Assembly: GCA_029204225.1 (NCBI GenBank)
Contig: CM055094.1
Location: 25,506,541 to 25,570,540, forward strand
Reading direction: 5' to 3'
From: Diphasiastrum complanatum
Taxonomy: Eukaryota > Streptophyta > Lycopodiopsida > Lycopodiales > Lycopodiaceae
Length of the DNA stretch: 64,000 bases
Part shown: positions 48,001 to 60,884 of the stretch, piece after piece
Numbering within the stretch: the stretch's first letter is position 1
Layout: each line of letters starts with the position of its first letter
Made by a program: the position numbers and the translations under genes
The notes under the pieces: model-generated
Seen by the model: the letters and a program-made list of their open reading frames with translations, nothing else
What the model was told of the DNA's origin: nothing
Database searches by the model: none

Positions 48001-48924
48001 AAAGGACCAAGAGAGGATCCTAATCTGATCCTCAAGAGGGATTGGTTGTCAGATTACTTGATCTATCAATCTACTTGAGATTAAGATCAATCTAGATCAA
48101 TTCTAGACACAAAATTCTAACAAGAAAAATCATTAATTGAAGGTAGGTGTACTTTCTGGTTTCCCACGTGTGAAACCCTGTCTGAGTATGGACTCCAACC
48201 TAAAAATCAAGTACACATTGATAGTGCCTCAAAACAATCAAAACAAATGTAGACAAATGGAGAGAACCTCTCAAAATTGCTTCCAAAACCAAGATTGGTG
48301 TCTCACCATGATTATGGCCAGATGTGGCTCTATATATACAATAAGTGGGATCTCGTGGTACTGATCATCCCTCTGATCCCACATGTGTGAAGGTGCTTTG
48401 TCATATGATGATTCATCATGGAAAATTGACACTTGGACAAAACCTTCTATTTTGAGCACTTTTGGTCCATTTTCCTTCTATATGGAGATCTACTTGGAAA
48501 TCTTCTAGAAGTCAAAATTTGCCTACTTCAGCTTATTCCACACGTGTGAGCTGTCCTCTACACATGGGATACGACACCTAACCAAAATATTTGGCTTATG
48601 CAATCAATAGATTGATGCCATGTGTCATACATCTAGAAAACTAGCTTTTGGCCATTTTAGCCACTAGAACTTGAATTAAATCATATGTACAACATATATG
48701 ATTATGGTACATGACCAGTACACTAGTTTCACACGTGGAAACATGCTCCACTCATGTGTGTTTATCTATATACAAGATTTTTGGCCTCTACCAAGCTTAT
48801 TTCCTCCTAAAAAATCTATCTTGGTAACTCTTGATGATCTTGAGCTTGACTCCATGGGTTGAATTGGTCTTTGCTGGTTCAAAAGGTGTGAAGATCAACC
48901 AATGAGCTTGATGTTGACTAGAAA
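48001..48924. other. No gene recognised
   Basis: AT-rich sequence with CACGTGTG words at 48163 and CACACGTGTG at 48539-48548, plus CACACGTGG near 48731. The texture suggests LTR or leader sequence, but no ends were found. Confidence 0.35.
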
Positions 48925-50169
48925 TCACCATATCCATGATAGTGCTTCTTTGATGTTGACATCTTTGATGAGCTTGAGAGCTTTGCACCATCCTAGCATC
49001 TCCAAAATTGATTCCTTCCAATTTTCATGTAGATGCTTGACCTTGAGGCTTGCTCCACATGAGATATGCTCCTCTTTCCCTTGAAATGTGAGCCACATGG
49101 GTTCAACCATGTTTCTTGAGTTTCTTTTTGGAATCACAACTTGAGAAGGTCTCTCCTTCTCAATCCTTGGCACACTTGAACCTTGAGATGACTCCTTAAG
49201 ATCCTCTTCATGATTCTCCTTCTTGATGAAAATCCGAGACCTCCATGTCTCATAATGATCACAACAAGTATGACCACTCAATATGCACTTCCTATGATTA
49301 TCAAGATTACTTATGCTAGAAACATAAGTCCAAAATCACCACAACTTGGCATGATTTTTCCAATATTGAAATCAAAAGGTATTTCCATCTCAATAAGGCT
49401 AACTACTTGCTTATGGATATAAGTGTCCACTTTGGATGCTTCACTTATTCTCATAAGAAGTTTACAGCTTGCCTTTAAGATTGAAAACTTACAATTTTCA
49501 TCTTTATGAATGAACACATCATTCATGATCTTATTGAAACCAAAAGATCCTACATTATGAAGATATTTCCATTTCCTTGACTTCATAACTAATGTAAGCT
49601 TACAAGGAAAACATATTTTGCTATCTTTTAAGGCATCACACTCAACTAGTATTGCCTTAATCCACCTTTGAGATGCAAAAATCTCTTCAACGCAAAATGG
49701 TTTTTCATAAGTTGACATGAGAGCATAAATGAAACTATTTTCATTTTGTGATTGCTCCTTATTCTTGATTGATTTCTCTTGGATAATAACAATAAGTTTG
49801 AACTTGTCCAAAGTTCCAAGCAAAATACTTTCCAAGGACATAAAATAAATCCAAGTTACTTTCATGAAAGTGACATCTATCTTTGCATCTTGAACCAAAC
49901 AATGCACTTCCAAATGAAAAATTTCAAAAGATTTGACATGTGTTGTGATGGACTCTTGAAGACAAATCTTGCAGGTCCTTGTGAGACTCCAAGCCTCATT
50001 CACCTTTGCACAAAGGAAAAACCTTCCCTTGGACTTGTCCTTCTTGTATTTTCATCTCAAACTTGAAGCTCCATCCTTCTCCTCGGCGCCCTTGCTTTGG
50101 TTCTTCTTGGATGGATTGGTCTTCTTTTTGTAGCATCTTGAGAAAAAATATCCTTCCTTGCCACAAAGG
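48925..50169 (-). pseudogene. Gag-like gene piece with half a zinc knuckle, interrupted by the copia LTR
   Basis: Immediately beyond the LTR edge the minus strand reads LCGKEGYFFSRCYKKKTNPS. This has the C-x4-(H to Y)-x4-C spacing of a retroelement zinc knuckle, so the first Cys of C-x2-C lies on the lost side. After a frame change a 230-codon open frame (50003-49311) reads CKICLQESITTHVKSFEIFH, then FIYALMSTYEKPFCVEEIFA and FGFNKIMNDVFIHKDENCKF. It is Lys/Ile-rich and unrecognised. A further frame continues to 48925. I infer an older retroelement gag region on the same strand, but only the knuckle supports this. Confidence 0.4.
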
Positions 50170-50781
50170 TGTTGAATTCACACGTGTGGGATGCCCTACA
50201 CATGTACTTTTGATCTCCTAAGCCCAATAATACCATAAAGATCAAACTAGCATTGATTGACAATAGGAAAGCTGATCATACAAGAAATATTATTGTGTGA
50301 CAAGCAAGATCTATCAACAAAAAATGAAACTAAGTACAATAAATGTCTCAACTCGGCTAGAGAGAGAATATGAATGTACAAACTCAAGTAGAGAGAGAGG
50401 GCACAAAGAGCTTAGTCTCCAAATTTGCATTACACACAAATTTCATCATCTTTTCAATGAGAGTACATCACATATATATAGATCCATGGACTCTCCTCCT
50501 ACTTTGAGTTGAATTGGAGTTATGAATCCACCTCTCAAGCTATCTAGACTTATTCAAGCCACTTCAATATGTCTAATTGTGCCATCTAGTATTTTCATGC
50601 ATTAAATGTGGCATGCAAAGTACAAATGGCAATTCCTATGGTAGCTCGAGTTTCTACTTCTACTACCTTGAATATTTTATTCTAAGGTGGGCCTTTACTA
50701 AGCCAAAAGAGCTCAATTCATCTTTGGCATTTTTAGGACCCCTACTTACAACATTAGATAGATTTTTCCAATATTTCAACA
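50170..50781 (-). repeat. Copia 3' LTR, 612 bp
   Basis: On the minus strand it runs from TGTTGAAATATTGG to TGAATTCAACA, with inverted TGTTGA/TCAACA ends, directly after the RNase H frame and TTTTTTAGGAG. A second copy occurs at 61530-62134 with a few percent of differences, which confirms the boundaries. A CACACGTGTG palindrome lies 10 bp inside the right end. Confidence 0.93.
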
Positions 50782-50796
50782 CTCCTAAAAAAGTAT

Positions 50797-53700
50797 CTAA
50801 TGTGGATCAAGCATCGATCTTGAGATAAGACCAAGATTAGATCTATGCTTTGAGAAGGCCCTTTTGCAAAGTGGCTTTGTGAGAAGATCAGCAAAACATG
50901 AAGATGTGTTGACATGTTCCAAGTTGATTTCACCTCCAATGAGCTTTTCCCTTACAAAATGGTGTGCCACTTCTATATGCTTGCTTCTTGCATGAAAAAT
51001 TGGATTGTTTGCAAGAACTTGGGCTGATATGTTGTCACATTTGATCAAGGGAGGATCATCCTCGTTGATGCACTTTAGCTCCATGATTAACCTCTTGATC
51101 CAAGGCACCTCTTTAGTTGTTGTAGTGAGTGCTTTGTACTCGGCCTCACAAGAAGATAGGGATATGGTATCTTGCTTCTTTGAAAGCCAAGACACAAGAT
51201 TGCCTCCAAGAAAGATAGTATATGCATTAATGGACTTTCGATCCATTTTATCACTTGCGAAATCGGAATCCGAATAGACAACAATGGTTAGATCTTCATT
51301 CTTGTACAATAAACCATAATCTTGAGTAGAAGATACATATCTTAGAACTCTCTTGGCCATCTTCCAATGTTGGATCTTAGGATCTTGCATAAATTGGCTC
51401 AATTTGTGCACACAATAGCTCAAATCGGGTCTAGTGATAGTAAGCCAGATTAAGGAGCCTATAAGACGCCTATAAAGTGTGATGTCCTTGAAGGATCTTT
51501 CATCACCTTTAATAGGGTCTTTTACATGTTGATCCATGGGAGTATCTATGCCTTTACAATTTTGCATATTGAATTTTCTCAACATAGAAAAGACATATCT
51601 AGATTGACAAATAAAAGCATACTCTTCATGAACATCAATCTCAAGGCCTAAAATGTAATGGATCTCTCCTAGATCTTGCATTTTAAATTCTCCTCCTAAT
51701 GCATCCTTAGTTTCTTGAACTAGCATCAAACAACTTCCACTAAGAATAATGTCATCTACATAGATTAGAAGAATGACAATATTACTACCATCAAACTTTA
51801 AGTACATAGAAGGATCATAGTCACTAAGCACAAATCCTAATGAAAGTAGAAAGTTGTTGAGTCTTGAATACCATGATCTAGGTGCTTGCTTCAAGCCATA
51901 AAGACTTCTAAATAGCAAACACACCTTAGATTTATCCTTGATGAATCCTTGAGGTTGTTCCATGTATATCTCCTCCTCAAGATAGCCATTCAAAAAAGCG
52001 TTGGAGACATCAAGTTGATACAATTTCCACTTAAAAAATAAGGCAAGAGAGATTATGATTCTTATTGTCACCATCTTTGCTACAGGAGCAAAGGTTTCTT
52101 CATAGTCAAGGCCATATATTTGTGCAAAGCCTTTAGCACATAATCTTGCCTTGTATTTGTTGATGGAGCCATCATGATTGTACTTGATCTTGAACACCCA
52201 CTTGCATCCAATGATGTGCATGTTAGGTGGTGGATCCACTAGCTCCCATGTGTGGTTGGTGATCAAGGCATCATATTCAATCTTCACGGCCTCATACCAC
52301 TCCTTGGTATTGAGGGCTTCTTGGACATCTTTGGGCTCCTCATGAGAAACAAAATAAGCATAAGTGGAATCAAGATCCACTTGTTCTCCTTTGTCATCAT
52401 AAGTGAGCCTCTTAGGCTCGGATCTCTCCCTCATTGATCTTCTAGGAGTGAAAATTCGAGGACTTTCATCTTCAAATCTTGACCCCTCCATATGTTGATT
52501 GTCTTCAATAACAAAAGCTGATAGATTTTGAGGTTGCTTGATCTCGACCCCTCCAAGATTGGACTTTTCTTCTTTGTGAAAAACTACATCTCTACTTTCA
52601 ATTACTTTAGAAGTAGATAGCATGTAGATTCGATAGGCTTTCTTGTTGGATGAATATCCAACCATTACTCCTTTGCTTGCACAAGGATCATCCTTCTTTC
52701 TCATTTCCAAGGGAATATGGACAAAGCATATGCATCCAAATACTCTAAGGTGATCAACCTTAGGTTCCTTCAAATAAAGTGCTTCATATGGTGACTTTCC
52801 TTCAAGTGCAACATGAGGGAGTCGATTGCAAAGATAGTTTGAACAATTGATGGCCTCACCCCAAAAGTCTTTTGGCAAATGGTTTTGGCACATTCACACA
52901 AGGTTCTATTCTTTCTTTCAGCCACCCCATTTTGAGATGGTGTATATGCACAAGAAAACTCCCTTTTAACAATAATCATAAAATTTATTGGAAGTGTACT
53001 CACCACCTCCATCACTTCTAAGAATCTTGATTTTGTATGAAAATTGCTTTTCAACTAGAGCTTTGAACTTTAGGAAATAGTCAAACACCATAGACTTTGA
53101 AGCTAGAAGATATAACCAAGTAAATCTTGTGAAATCATCAATGAAAGCTACAAAGCAAGTAGCACCACCCTTGTTCTTTGAAGATGAAAAGTGCACATCC
53201 GAGTGTATGAGCTCCAATGGATGTGTAGTCTTGATAGATGACTTTGAAAAAGGCTTCTTATGAGACTTAGATATGGCACAAGCCTCACATGGCTTGAAAT
53301 TCTTGGAGATAAGATTAGGCAAGCCAATAGCTTTGGCTTTCTTGACCATGGACACCATAGAACTATAGTTAGGATGCCCCAACCTTCTATGCCATAGTTC
53401 CTCCAAAGAAATATGAGAAGCAAAAGCACCATCAAAAGAGTTAGCATACTCTTTGGGATCAAGCTTGTAGATTCCACCATATCTAGACCCAAATGCAAGG
53501 ATATCATCATGCTTCTTGATTGTACATGTATCAACATTGAAATTCACATCTAGTCCACTATCAAACAATTGCCCAACACTAATAAGATTGTTAACTAAGG
53601 AACAAAAAATACTTTAGACAGAGAAAGAACTTTTGATGATGAAAGCTTTAAGGGAATGGTCCCTATGCCTTCAATAGCACACTCATGATCATTTGTTGTG

Positions 53701-53915
53701 TAGATGGACTTCTTGGCTCCTTCATAAGGTGTCATGGATGAAAAAGAATGCTTGGAGCTACACATATGTGAGAAAGCTCCACTGTCGATGTACCATGAAC
53801 CATCCTTCTTGAAAGGTGATGAAGAAAAGCTCGAGACCATAAGAGATCCCTCTCCATCACTTGCATGAGCATCTTCCTTCTCTTCATTGAAAATGTTGGC
53901 TTGCTTGAATTGACT
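50797..53915 (-). pseudogene. Ty1/copia gag-pol, 5' truncated, best preserved element
   Basis: It begins near 53915 with QFKQANIFNEEKEDAHASDG of gag, then WYIDSGAFSHMCSSKHSF of the protease (D-S-G-A intact). Integrase (53568-52770): [13 protein letters not shown] and [14 protein letters not shown] of the zinc domain, [20 protein letters not shown] and [13 protein letters not shown] of the core, then NGVAERKNRT. A 698-codon open frame (52893-50797) covers the integrase C-terminus, RT and RNase H. It includes VFGCICFVHIP, HTWELVDPPPNMHIIGCKWV, LDVSNAFLNGYLEEEIYMEQ, LLIYVDDIILSG, SSCEAEYKALTTTTKEVPWI and ADLLTKPLCKRAF. Three frame changes upstream of 52893 disable the polyprotein. 5' LTR and PBS are absent; the 3' LTR follows 15 bp after the stop. 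Confidence 0.95.
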
Positions 53916-54660
53916 CTATCGGTCCTATCCATCCAACTGCAAGCAGTACACAAGTCCGATACATCATCGTGGCTACAGATTATCTCACCAATTGGATAGA
54001 AGCCAAGGTAGTGCGAATAGTTGATGCTCGAACGACTGTCAAGTTCCTCTATGAAAACATCATTGTGCGCTTCGGATGCCCGGTGAAGATAGTCAGTGAT
54101 TGCGAGAGCCATTTTGTTAATGAGACCATCAAGGTCCTATTGGAGGAATTCTTCATGATCCACCGATTCAGCACATCTTATTATCCTTGTGGTAATTGAT
54201 AGGCAGAATCATCCAACAAGATCCGTGTAGCGTTATCACGAAAATAGTTGAAGCTAGCAGATCTAATTGGGAGCACAAGTTACATGATGCATTGCAAGTT
54301 GCCACAACACAACGCCTTGATGAGTCCAAATCTCTATAATTGCACCACGAAGCATTACACAAACTTTGCGAAACACGCTTATTAGTTATGCATGCATTGA
54401 CGGTTGAGAAGGCACGATGCAAGGCATGGCATGATCGCCGACTACACAAGAAGGATCTTTAATCTGAAAATTTTGTCATCATGTATAAAACCAAGGCGAT
54501 CAAAGAAAAATTGAAGTTTATAGACGAAGGCCCATACGGTGTCAAGGAGATCCTAAGCCATGGAGCCTTGAACCTCGAGCAATTGGATGGGACGCCATTT
54601 GATACACCCATCAACGGTAGCCGACTTCACAAGTACTGGCCACCACATTAAGACAGATCC
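53916..54660 (+). pseudogene. Ty3-type integrase fragment, C-terminal half
   Basis: The frame reads DSIGPIHPTASSTQVRYIIV, ATDYLTNWIEAKVV, FGCPVKIVSDCESHFVNETI and RFSTSYYPCGN. This is the catalytic core: the first Asp in T-D-Y, the second in S-D-x-x-x-x-F, and the region before the Glu. A stop replaces the usual Gly in the YHPQGN-G-Q/x-x-E block. The eroded tail ends near 54640 with LEQLDGTPFDTPINGSRLHK, the end typical of integrases without a chromodomain. The copy starts exactly where the minus-strand copia ends. Confidence 0.85.
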
Positions 54661-55047
54661 AGCTGGATGATGACAACAGCGCATACAAGGATCAGATCAT
54701 CCAAACTGGAGTCATCACAACCAGATCTAACAAAATAAAGCTAGATCTAAGGAATGTGAAGAAGGTCCCTACAAAATTTTGGTTGGAACTGAACTGTGAA
54801 AAGTATACTTCTCCTAATACGCACTCTATTTCCCTCTATATAAGGAGAGAATCTGAGTCATTTGGCACTTTATTCATCGAAGCTCTGCCGAAATTTTCAT
54901 CAAAATTTCAACGTTCTCTGTTTACTTCACACACATGACCATCAACACTCACCACCCACTGTTATACACTCATTACCACCGTTTCCAGCCTTGTTCTCAC
55001 AGATTTCACCTTTTCTAGTTTCTTAAGTCTTTTCTACTACAATTAAC
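54661..55047 (+). other. Spacer between integrase and accessory ORF
   Basis: Short spacer with TATA-like ctatataaggagag near 54835 and a CT/CA-rich stretch. This may be an internal promoter or spliced leader for the downstream ORF, or simply the 3' end of pol. Confidence 0.3.
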
Positions 55048-57640
55048 ATGCACCTTGCTATTCACGCATATGCCACATGGGATGAGACGAAGTTTCGTTT
55101 TTACATATTGTACCAGGTTACCACGTACAAGGTACAAGTCAACGCTAACTCCATGGTCACCGTTGGGATTGTCTCGGGTGATAGACCTCCAATTTTCCAC
55201 CGCCGAGCCAAAAAATTAATCAAATCCTATGTGACACCAGTCGCTCTTAAAATTTAAGTCAAAACTAACAACAGTTATTTGATAGAAGCTATTAATGACC
55301 CCACCATCTAGGCCACTGCTCACTTGTTGAGAACAACGTCCTGGTTGTGTCAACTTTTTGAAAGGACCGCATTCAATCCACCCTTCGGAGCCAAATCGTG
55401 GAATCCTTTATAGAATTCTCGAGCACCTCAGCTGTGCCTTATGACTGGCGTACCTTCCTCCTTAACGAATTGTCCATCACCATCAAGCCCAACATGCGTG
55501 ATCACATCGCCGCCGGCCCTCTGCTTTGTAACCTCATCTACGTGCTCCTTGAATAGAAGGTTCGAGGTTTTAACCGTGCTCACATTCTCTTCGCCATCGT
55601 TCCATACAGCAACCTTGTTCCACCTTCTATCGCATCTGCATCCACTCTTCTAGCAGTTATTGACTCACCGGCCCGCAAAAGAATGTGTGGCATTGCCTCC
55701 ACTTCAACCAACCCTCCTGTCACCTGACAACGCATTGCACCATCATGCCCTACATCTGCTTCTTTCACAACCACTACTTCTGATTCAGTTCCACCATCCG
55801 CTATCGCCACCACTTTTGCCCCTATCACTCTTGCAGCTTCCATAGCCACTCTTGCAGCTTCCACACCTACCATCACCATCGCATCTTCCATACCTCCTGC
55901 ATCCACTTCCACCCCCACTTCTCAATACCAACCCGAGTCAATTCACAGCTCTCTCCCGACACCCTCACTTGGATGAATATCATTAATTTCACACCTCCTA
56001 CATCCCCTTCCATCCTCGAAACCACTCTCCAGTTCCCCTCCATTCCTATCATTCCATCTTTTGAGCAATCCATCCTCACAGCTCTTCACACCGTCGTCAC
56101 CCCTGTCACACCTCTCTCAGATCCAACTCAACAAGCTGCCGAGGGTGACAAACCATTGCCTGATGACGCATTCATGCAGACATCATATGCAGCATCGACT
56201 GACCGTGTTGACCCCACCGCACCTGATGGCATGACAATGCCAGAAAAGATGATTGAAGACGACAACGATGGCGTGTAGACTCATCTAGACAACATCTCAT
56301 CAAGCCATAGCACGTAGCACCTTACCGGTTGCGCCCACGGACATGGCATTGGCCTACCAAATCTTGGGAACTTTTGTCTAAGAAGTGGTAGCAGGCCAAA
56401 CCAGATTGGACAACCGAGTACTGGAACTAACTGCTAGAGCAACACATAGTTGCGAGCCGAAATGACTCATCTCCAGCATGACCTACTAATAGCCCAACAA
56501 CACGAGTAGGCAGAGAAGTCCGAGGTGCTAAAACTGAAAAAGCACGAAGAAGGTCTCCAAGGATACATCAAGGCCCTCGCTAAAGCTACAACGGACGCCC
56601 AACTCAAGGTCCAAGAGATCCAACAGTAGGCAACGCAACGTCTCACCCCGCTTCGGGCACAACTCTTAGTGCTTGAAATGGAAAACACATGCCTGGGAGC
56701 AAAGGTGCAGAACCTGCAAGATGAGAAAGCCGCATGGCTAGCCCAGCCAATTCCTACCAATCGTCCTCTTAGCCAAGAAGAGATGGACCTATTCATGCAA
56801 CAGGTAATTGTTTACCGGTGCACACTTGATGGCTACTAGGCCGATTTAAACAACTATTGACGGAGCACCCTACAAGAATTGGCACATGCAAAGAACGCCC
56901 TCAAGGCATGCCAACGCCACATGGAACAACAACCACAACCAGTCCCGATGGTGATTCCAACACCACCCATGCTTGAAGCTACATTGGCTAGTTCCAGCCA
57001 AGACAAACAGGTAGAGGGGCTAGAATCTCAAGAACAAGCATCGACACAATCGAGGCCAATGTGCAAGATCAGGGCCCAGATATGAGCCAAGGAATCGATT
57101 AGAGCCAAAGCCAAGCGGAGCGTCCATCTTCCTCATCCCAAGGCTCTCGATCAATCTCTGCCAGCCATGCCTTTCATCGACCCAATTCTGTGGAGGATAG
57201 ACCAACGAGTTCTTACTCAAGCATGTCCACACGTATTCACGTGCCAGCTGATAGGTATTATTTTCAACCCAAACCATCAAGGGCAATGAGCTGGTGTGCC
57301 TCCCTGCATTACAACCACAAACCGGAGTTGCGCCAACAGTTATTCGAAAAAGAACCTGCAGCCATCAAGGCCAATGTGATGAGTCCACGACAATTACGAG
57401 TGAATGCGCACTTTCTCCCTTGCACAAGACGATCTAAATGGGTGGAATGTGGCACTCCTCTAGACTGAATCATGTTCCACAATATGAATTGGCCAAAAAT
57501 AACTTCGAAGTACAGCTGGAAAACCAATTTTGGTTAACTGGTGTGCATAAATCCTTCTTCACTCCTAAGGACAAGAAGAGTACAAAGCTACTGGACTTCA
57601 TGGAAGAAGTGATCGGCTATATGATTCAACAATGACACGC
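55048..57640 (+). pseudogene. Ty3 element accessory ORF 3' of pol, decayed (copy 2)
   Basis: It follows the Ty3 integrase on the same strand and ends about 70 bp before a TG LTR start. The N-terminal part (55048-55640) has ATWDETKFRFYILYQVTTYK and, in another frame, PYDWRTFLLNELSITIKPNM then RDHIAAGPLLCNLIYVLLE. A Thr/Ser/Pro-rich linker occupies about 55640-56280. A coiled coil is readable near 56470-56930 in broken frames. The C-terminal part has RIHVPADRYYFQPKPSRAMS, HYNHKPELRQQLFEKEPAAI and NQFWLTGVHKSFFTPKDKKS. The domain order copies that of the ORF at 8-11 kb. The DW...LL..L...K...G.LL..L pattern of its N-terminal part may correspond to DYKWAEKVAEKL...GYLLHML in copy 1. No enzymatic motif, and stops in every frame. 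Confidence 0.55.
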
Positions 57641-57706
57641 GCAACAAAGTGTCTACTAAACTCCATAGTGCCAAGGGACTAGCACTACTTCAGGTCTCGG
57701 AGCCCC

Positions 57707-58250
57707 TGTTGAGGGTATTACAGTGTAAATAAATAAATTAGTTGGAAATAGTTGTGAGGGTCATGGCATCCTGCGTGTGTAGGCCCATGGCCCAATGAGC
57801 ACTTGTAAATAAATAATTTTGGACATAAACTTGACTTTGGACCATGTAATTTAAAATAATATTAGAAGGCCAAAGTTAAGCTTAAACTTAAGTTTCCAAG
57901 TTTGTGAAGTAGTCAAAGGTCAAATGGTGGTAGGTGGGATGTGCTTCTTCCAACACCATAGATTTGTTTGTGCTTCTTGTGAAGGGTGTGGATTTCAATC
58001 CCACCTTCTTGCAAGTAGCCAATAGGAAGCAAGGGGCAAGGGCAACCCCAAAGAAGAGGCACCATTTTGTAACCATTTTTCATGCTTAATAGAGAGGAGG
58101 AGACTCTACTATTTTGTGAGCTCAAGCATTTTCATTTGCTAATCAATCTTGCTTATGCTTTTTGTGTGATTTGCTTATTGTTCTAGTTTTCATTATTCTT
58201 GCTTTTTGCTAGTTTTGGTTCCTCCATAATAATGACATTGAGCATTTGAA
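57707..58250 (+). repeat. Candidate 3' LTR of the copy-2 element
   Basis: Starts TGTTGAGGGTATTACAGTG about 70 bp after the last readable codon of the accessory ORF. The preceding bases (gtctcggagcccc) are not a convincing polypurine tract, and the right end could not be fixed, so 58250 is nominal. Confidence 0.4.
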
Positions 58251-58499
58251 CTACCCTCCATCTCTACTCTCTTTCTCTATCTCTCTCTCTCTCTCCTTCT
58301 CTCTTTCTCCCTTCACCCTCGATCATGATGAATGTATGAGTTTAGAGTTAGTGGAAGTAGAGTTAAGATTGGGTAGTGTTAAAGTAGAGTTAGTAAGCAT
58401 ATAAATTAGCAACTAAGTATAGTTAGGGCCCTATCTATGTGTTCTAACCCTTCTTGACAGGCGGAGGGCTGCTCACCGACTATTGTACACACCCTATAG

Positions 58500-58550
58500 T
58501 ATATAGATACACACACACACATGTATATGTGTGTGTGTGTACACACACAC

Positions 58551-58610
<60 letters not shown>

Positions 58611-58985
58611 TAGTAAAGAGTGCCCACCGATGGGGGCAGTCAAGGGTGTGTGTGTGTGTGTGTGTGTGTGGATTTGTGTGTTTGTGTGCGTATATGTCTC
58701 TATGTATGTCGTTGACAGCGATGGTTTGGGTGGTCGTGGATGGTCGAGGCGTGCGACCGAGCAGTCGATGTTGTGTGTGTGTGAAGTGGGTTTGTGTGAA
58801 TGTGTGCATGTGCGAAGTGTCTGAAAAAGTGTGTGTGCATGTGTGCATGTGTATCATCAAATTCACGAGTGCTACAGGTGTTGTTGTTACCTGCTGCTGC
58901 TACTGCATGTATGTGTATGCGGGTTCGTCTCGACATGCAACATTGGATGGAACAGACGACATGCAAGATGCCTATTCGGCGATAC
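58500..58985 (-). repeat. Dispersed repeat B, copy 3 (CA/TG-rich)
   Basis: Contains the border tagtaaagagtgcccaccgatggg at 58611, (CA)n and (GT)n arrays at 58511-58607 and 58648-58685, and at 58890-58985 the inverted counterpart of the 25380-25435 text (cgggttcgtctcgacatgcaacattggatggaacagacgacatgca). Confidence 0.65.
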
Positions 58986-59119
58986 TGGACCATGTCTTGA
59001 AATTCTAAAATGTAGTCCATTTATTGTGCTCTAGTGGCGTTCCTCCCGGCACGAAGGGCATGTTCAAGCATACGACATCGAAATTGAGCAACAACTGGCG
59101 AAGCAAGTTTTAAGACACC

Positions 59120-59640
59120 CAGCTGTTACCGGCCACCATCCCACACAACAAAACTGCACAAGTTAGTCGCGTGAGGAAGACAGGTGTCATAGCTGAGCAT
59201 CAGTTGTTATCCATGTCCGAAACAAGATTCACTACTTTATCAGCTAAATTGCATTTATAAAAAGTATGTCCAATCTTCCCAATCATTTACTTCATTACTA
59301 AGCAATACATTTCACCCTCTAATGAAGCTGTATCAGGGCACAAGCCATACTGATCAGTACAAGAGCAAAAGAAATGTATTAGGTTCACATTTACATTTTA
59401 CATGTAAGAAACTATCCTTCACTATACTGATGGACAGAGACATGACTACGGTCACAACACTAGGTACTAGAGCACCTCCGTGCTATGCTAGCCCCCATAG
59501 ATATCCCGTAACTGTTTTCCGGGAGTCCAAGCACCGAACTATTGGGCAAATCCATGCCATTCAAGTGTACCATGGTCAAGCTCTATATGAGTACGTGACT
59601 TTACATTCAATACTGGGACACAGGATGCAAGAGAAATTTA
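59120..59640 (+). repeat. Dispersed repeat C, copy 1
   Basis: ccggccaccatcccacacaacaaaa.tgcacaagttagt(c/t)(g/a)cgtgaggaagacaggtgtcatagctga at 59129 recurs at 62385. The order of further shared words is also kept: tccaatcttcccaa, gtatcagggc..a.gccat..tgatcag and ggtactagagca....tgctatgcta. Coding potential is not evident. Confidence 0.8.
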
Positions 59641-60819
59641 TTAAATAAAAACCACAAGCTCATGTCTATTTTAACGTACATAAGATTAGACTTTTCTAAA
59701 TTTATTGGTTACTACCATTAAAGGAAGCACTTGTAGTATTATCATGCATGGATAATATTTCCTATAGTAACGAGTAAGGCTACCCACCATATTGGCACAG
59801 TTTTCGTATAGCATAGTACCTGAATGATAGACGAAGTCATCTCTTGCGAACTATCCATCCTCAGCTGTTTTAACGAATCACTTATGTGCTAGAAGATTCA
59901 AACTGAAAGTATTGTGTTAAGCATAGAGTACTTCTACCAACTCATAGTCTTTATCAATACTTAATCCATCATTTTGCCTCACATTATTAACTCATCATGC
60001 AACTTTTTTAAGAGCATTTTCTTTCCCACAATATCCACAGTATACAAATTATCATATTCTGTGCACTCGTCTTCTCAGGAAGAAACTATCAAGCCAAGCT
60101 TTCTTCATGCTACCTTCTTTAGAAGCCATTCTACGTTTTATCAGAGGCAGCAATCATCATAGTTTCTATCATACTACCAGAGCAATCATCTAGAGCAACC
60201 AATCATAGCAAGTTACAGCCAATGGAGTGTAGCAAGAGTGCTCTTATCAACCACATATAAGTGACTCATCATTGATATCATTGGAAACTATAAGTAATGA
60301 CAACAGTCTATCACACTTTTGTTATCATTCCATACTGCAAAAAGCGTGGAGCAAGGCTATGCTTCATCGTAGTAGCATATTGAAAGTTCTAAGTAAAAAC
60401 AAGCGCTAGCCAACGGCCAATTCCGCTACAGAGATAGCGCTGGCCAACGATTACTCATCAGTCATAATCAAGTGATATTTGTTGCCAACATCTAAATCGT
60501 TGTCCAGTGCCAACCATAAATCAATCAGAGGTAGGAAAAATATCTGTAAAGGTGTCCACTACTGCTCCTTGAGGCAGCGCTTGATTGCAAGAGTATCGAA
60601 TCACAGTTTTGCAAGCCAAAACTTGCTACTACACAACGGTAATCACAGCAAGTTGTAAGCATCCATTCCTAATCGTAAAGCACAACATACAACCTTCATT
60701 ATCAGCGAGCTATCATTCTTCACATCATTCTCACCTTAGGTTGCAATATCATTCACACGATTGCTCTTCCAGTAGCATTCACGAGTTTTCCTCTTCAATT
60801 GCAATCACCGTAAAGTAAA

Positions 60820-60821
<2 letters not shown>
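59641..60821. other. No gene recognised
   Basis: Short ORFs only. 'gctagccaacg/gctggccaacg' words repeat near 60400-60450. No domain or RNA gene was recognised. Confidence 0.4.

Positions 60822-60881
<60 letters not shown>
60822..60881 (+). repeat. (GA)n microsatellite
   Basis: About 29 perfect GA units followed by aagaaag. Confidence 0.95.

Positions 60882-60884
<3 letters not shown>

Noticed and set aside
50005-53537. Several ORFs antisense to, or frame-shifted within, the 50.8-53.9 kb copia (for example 51005-51277 plus and 53148-53537 minus)
   Set aside because: They are shadows of the recognised gag-pol frames.
59440-59560. Possible SINE or tRNA-derived sequence (ggtactagagca...ccatagatatcccg)
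   Set aside because: No convincing A and B boxes or cloverleaf could be drawn, and the text belongs to dispersed repeat C.
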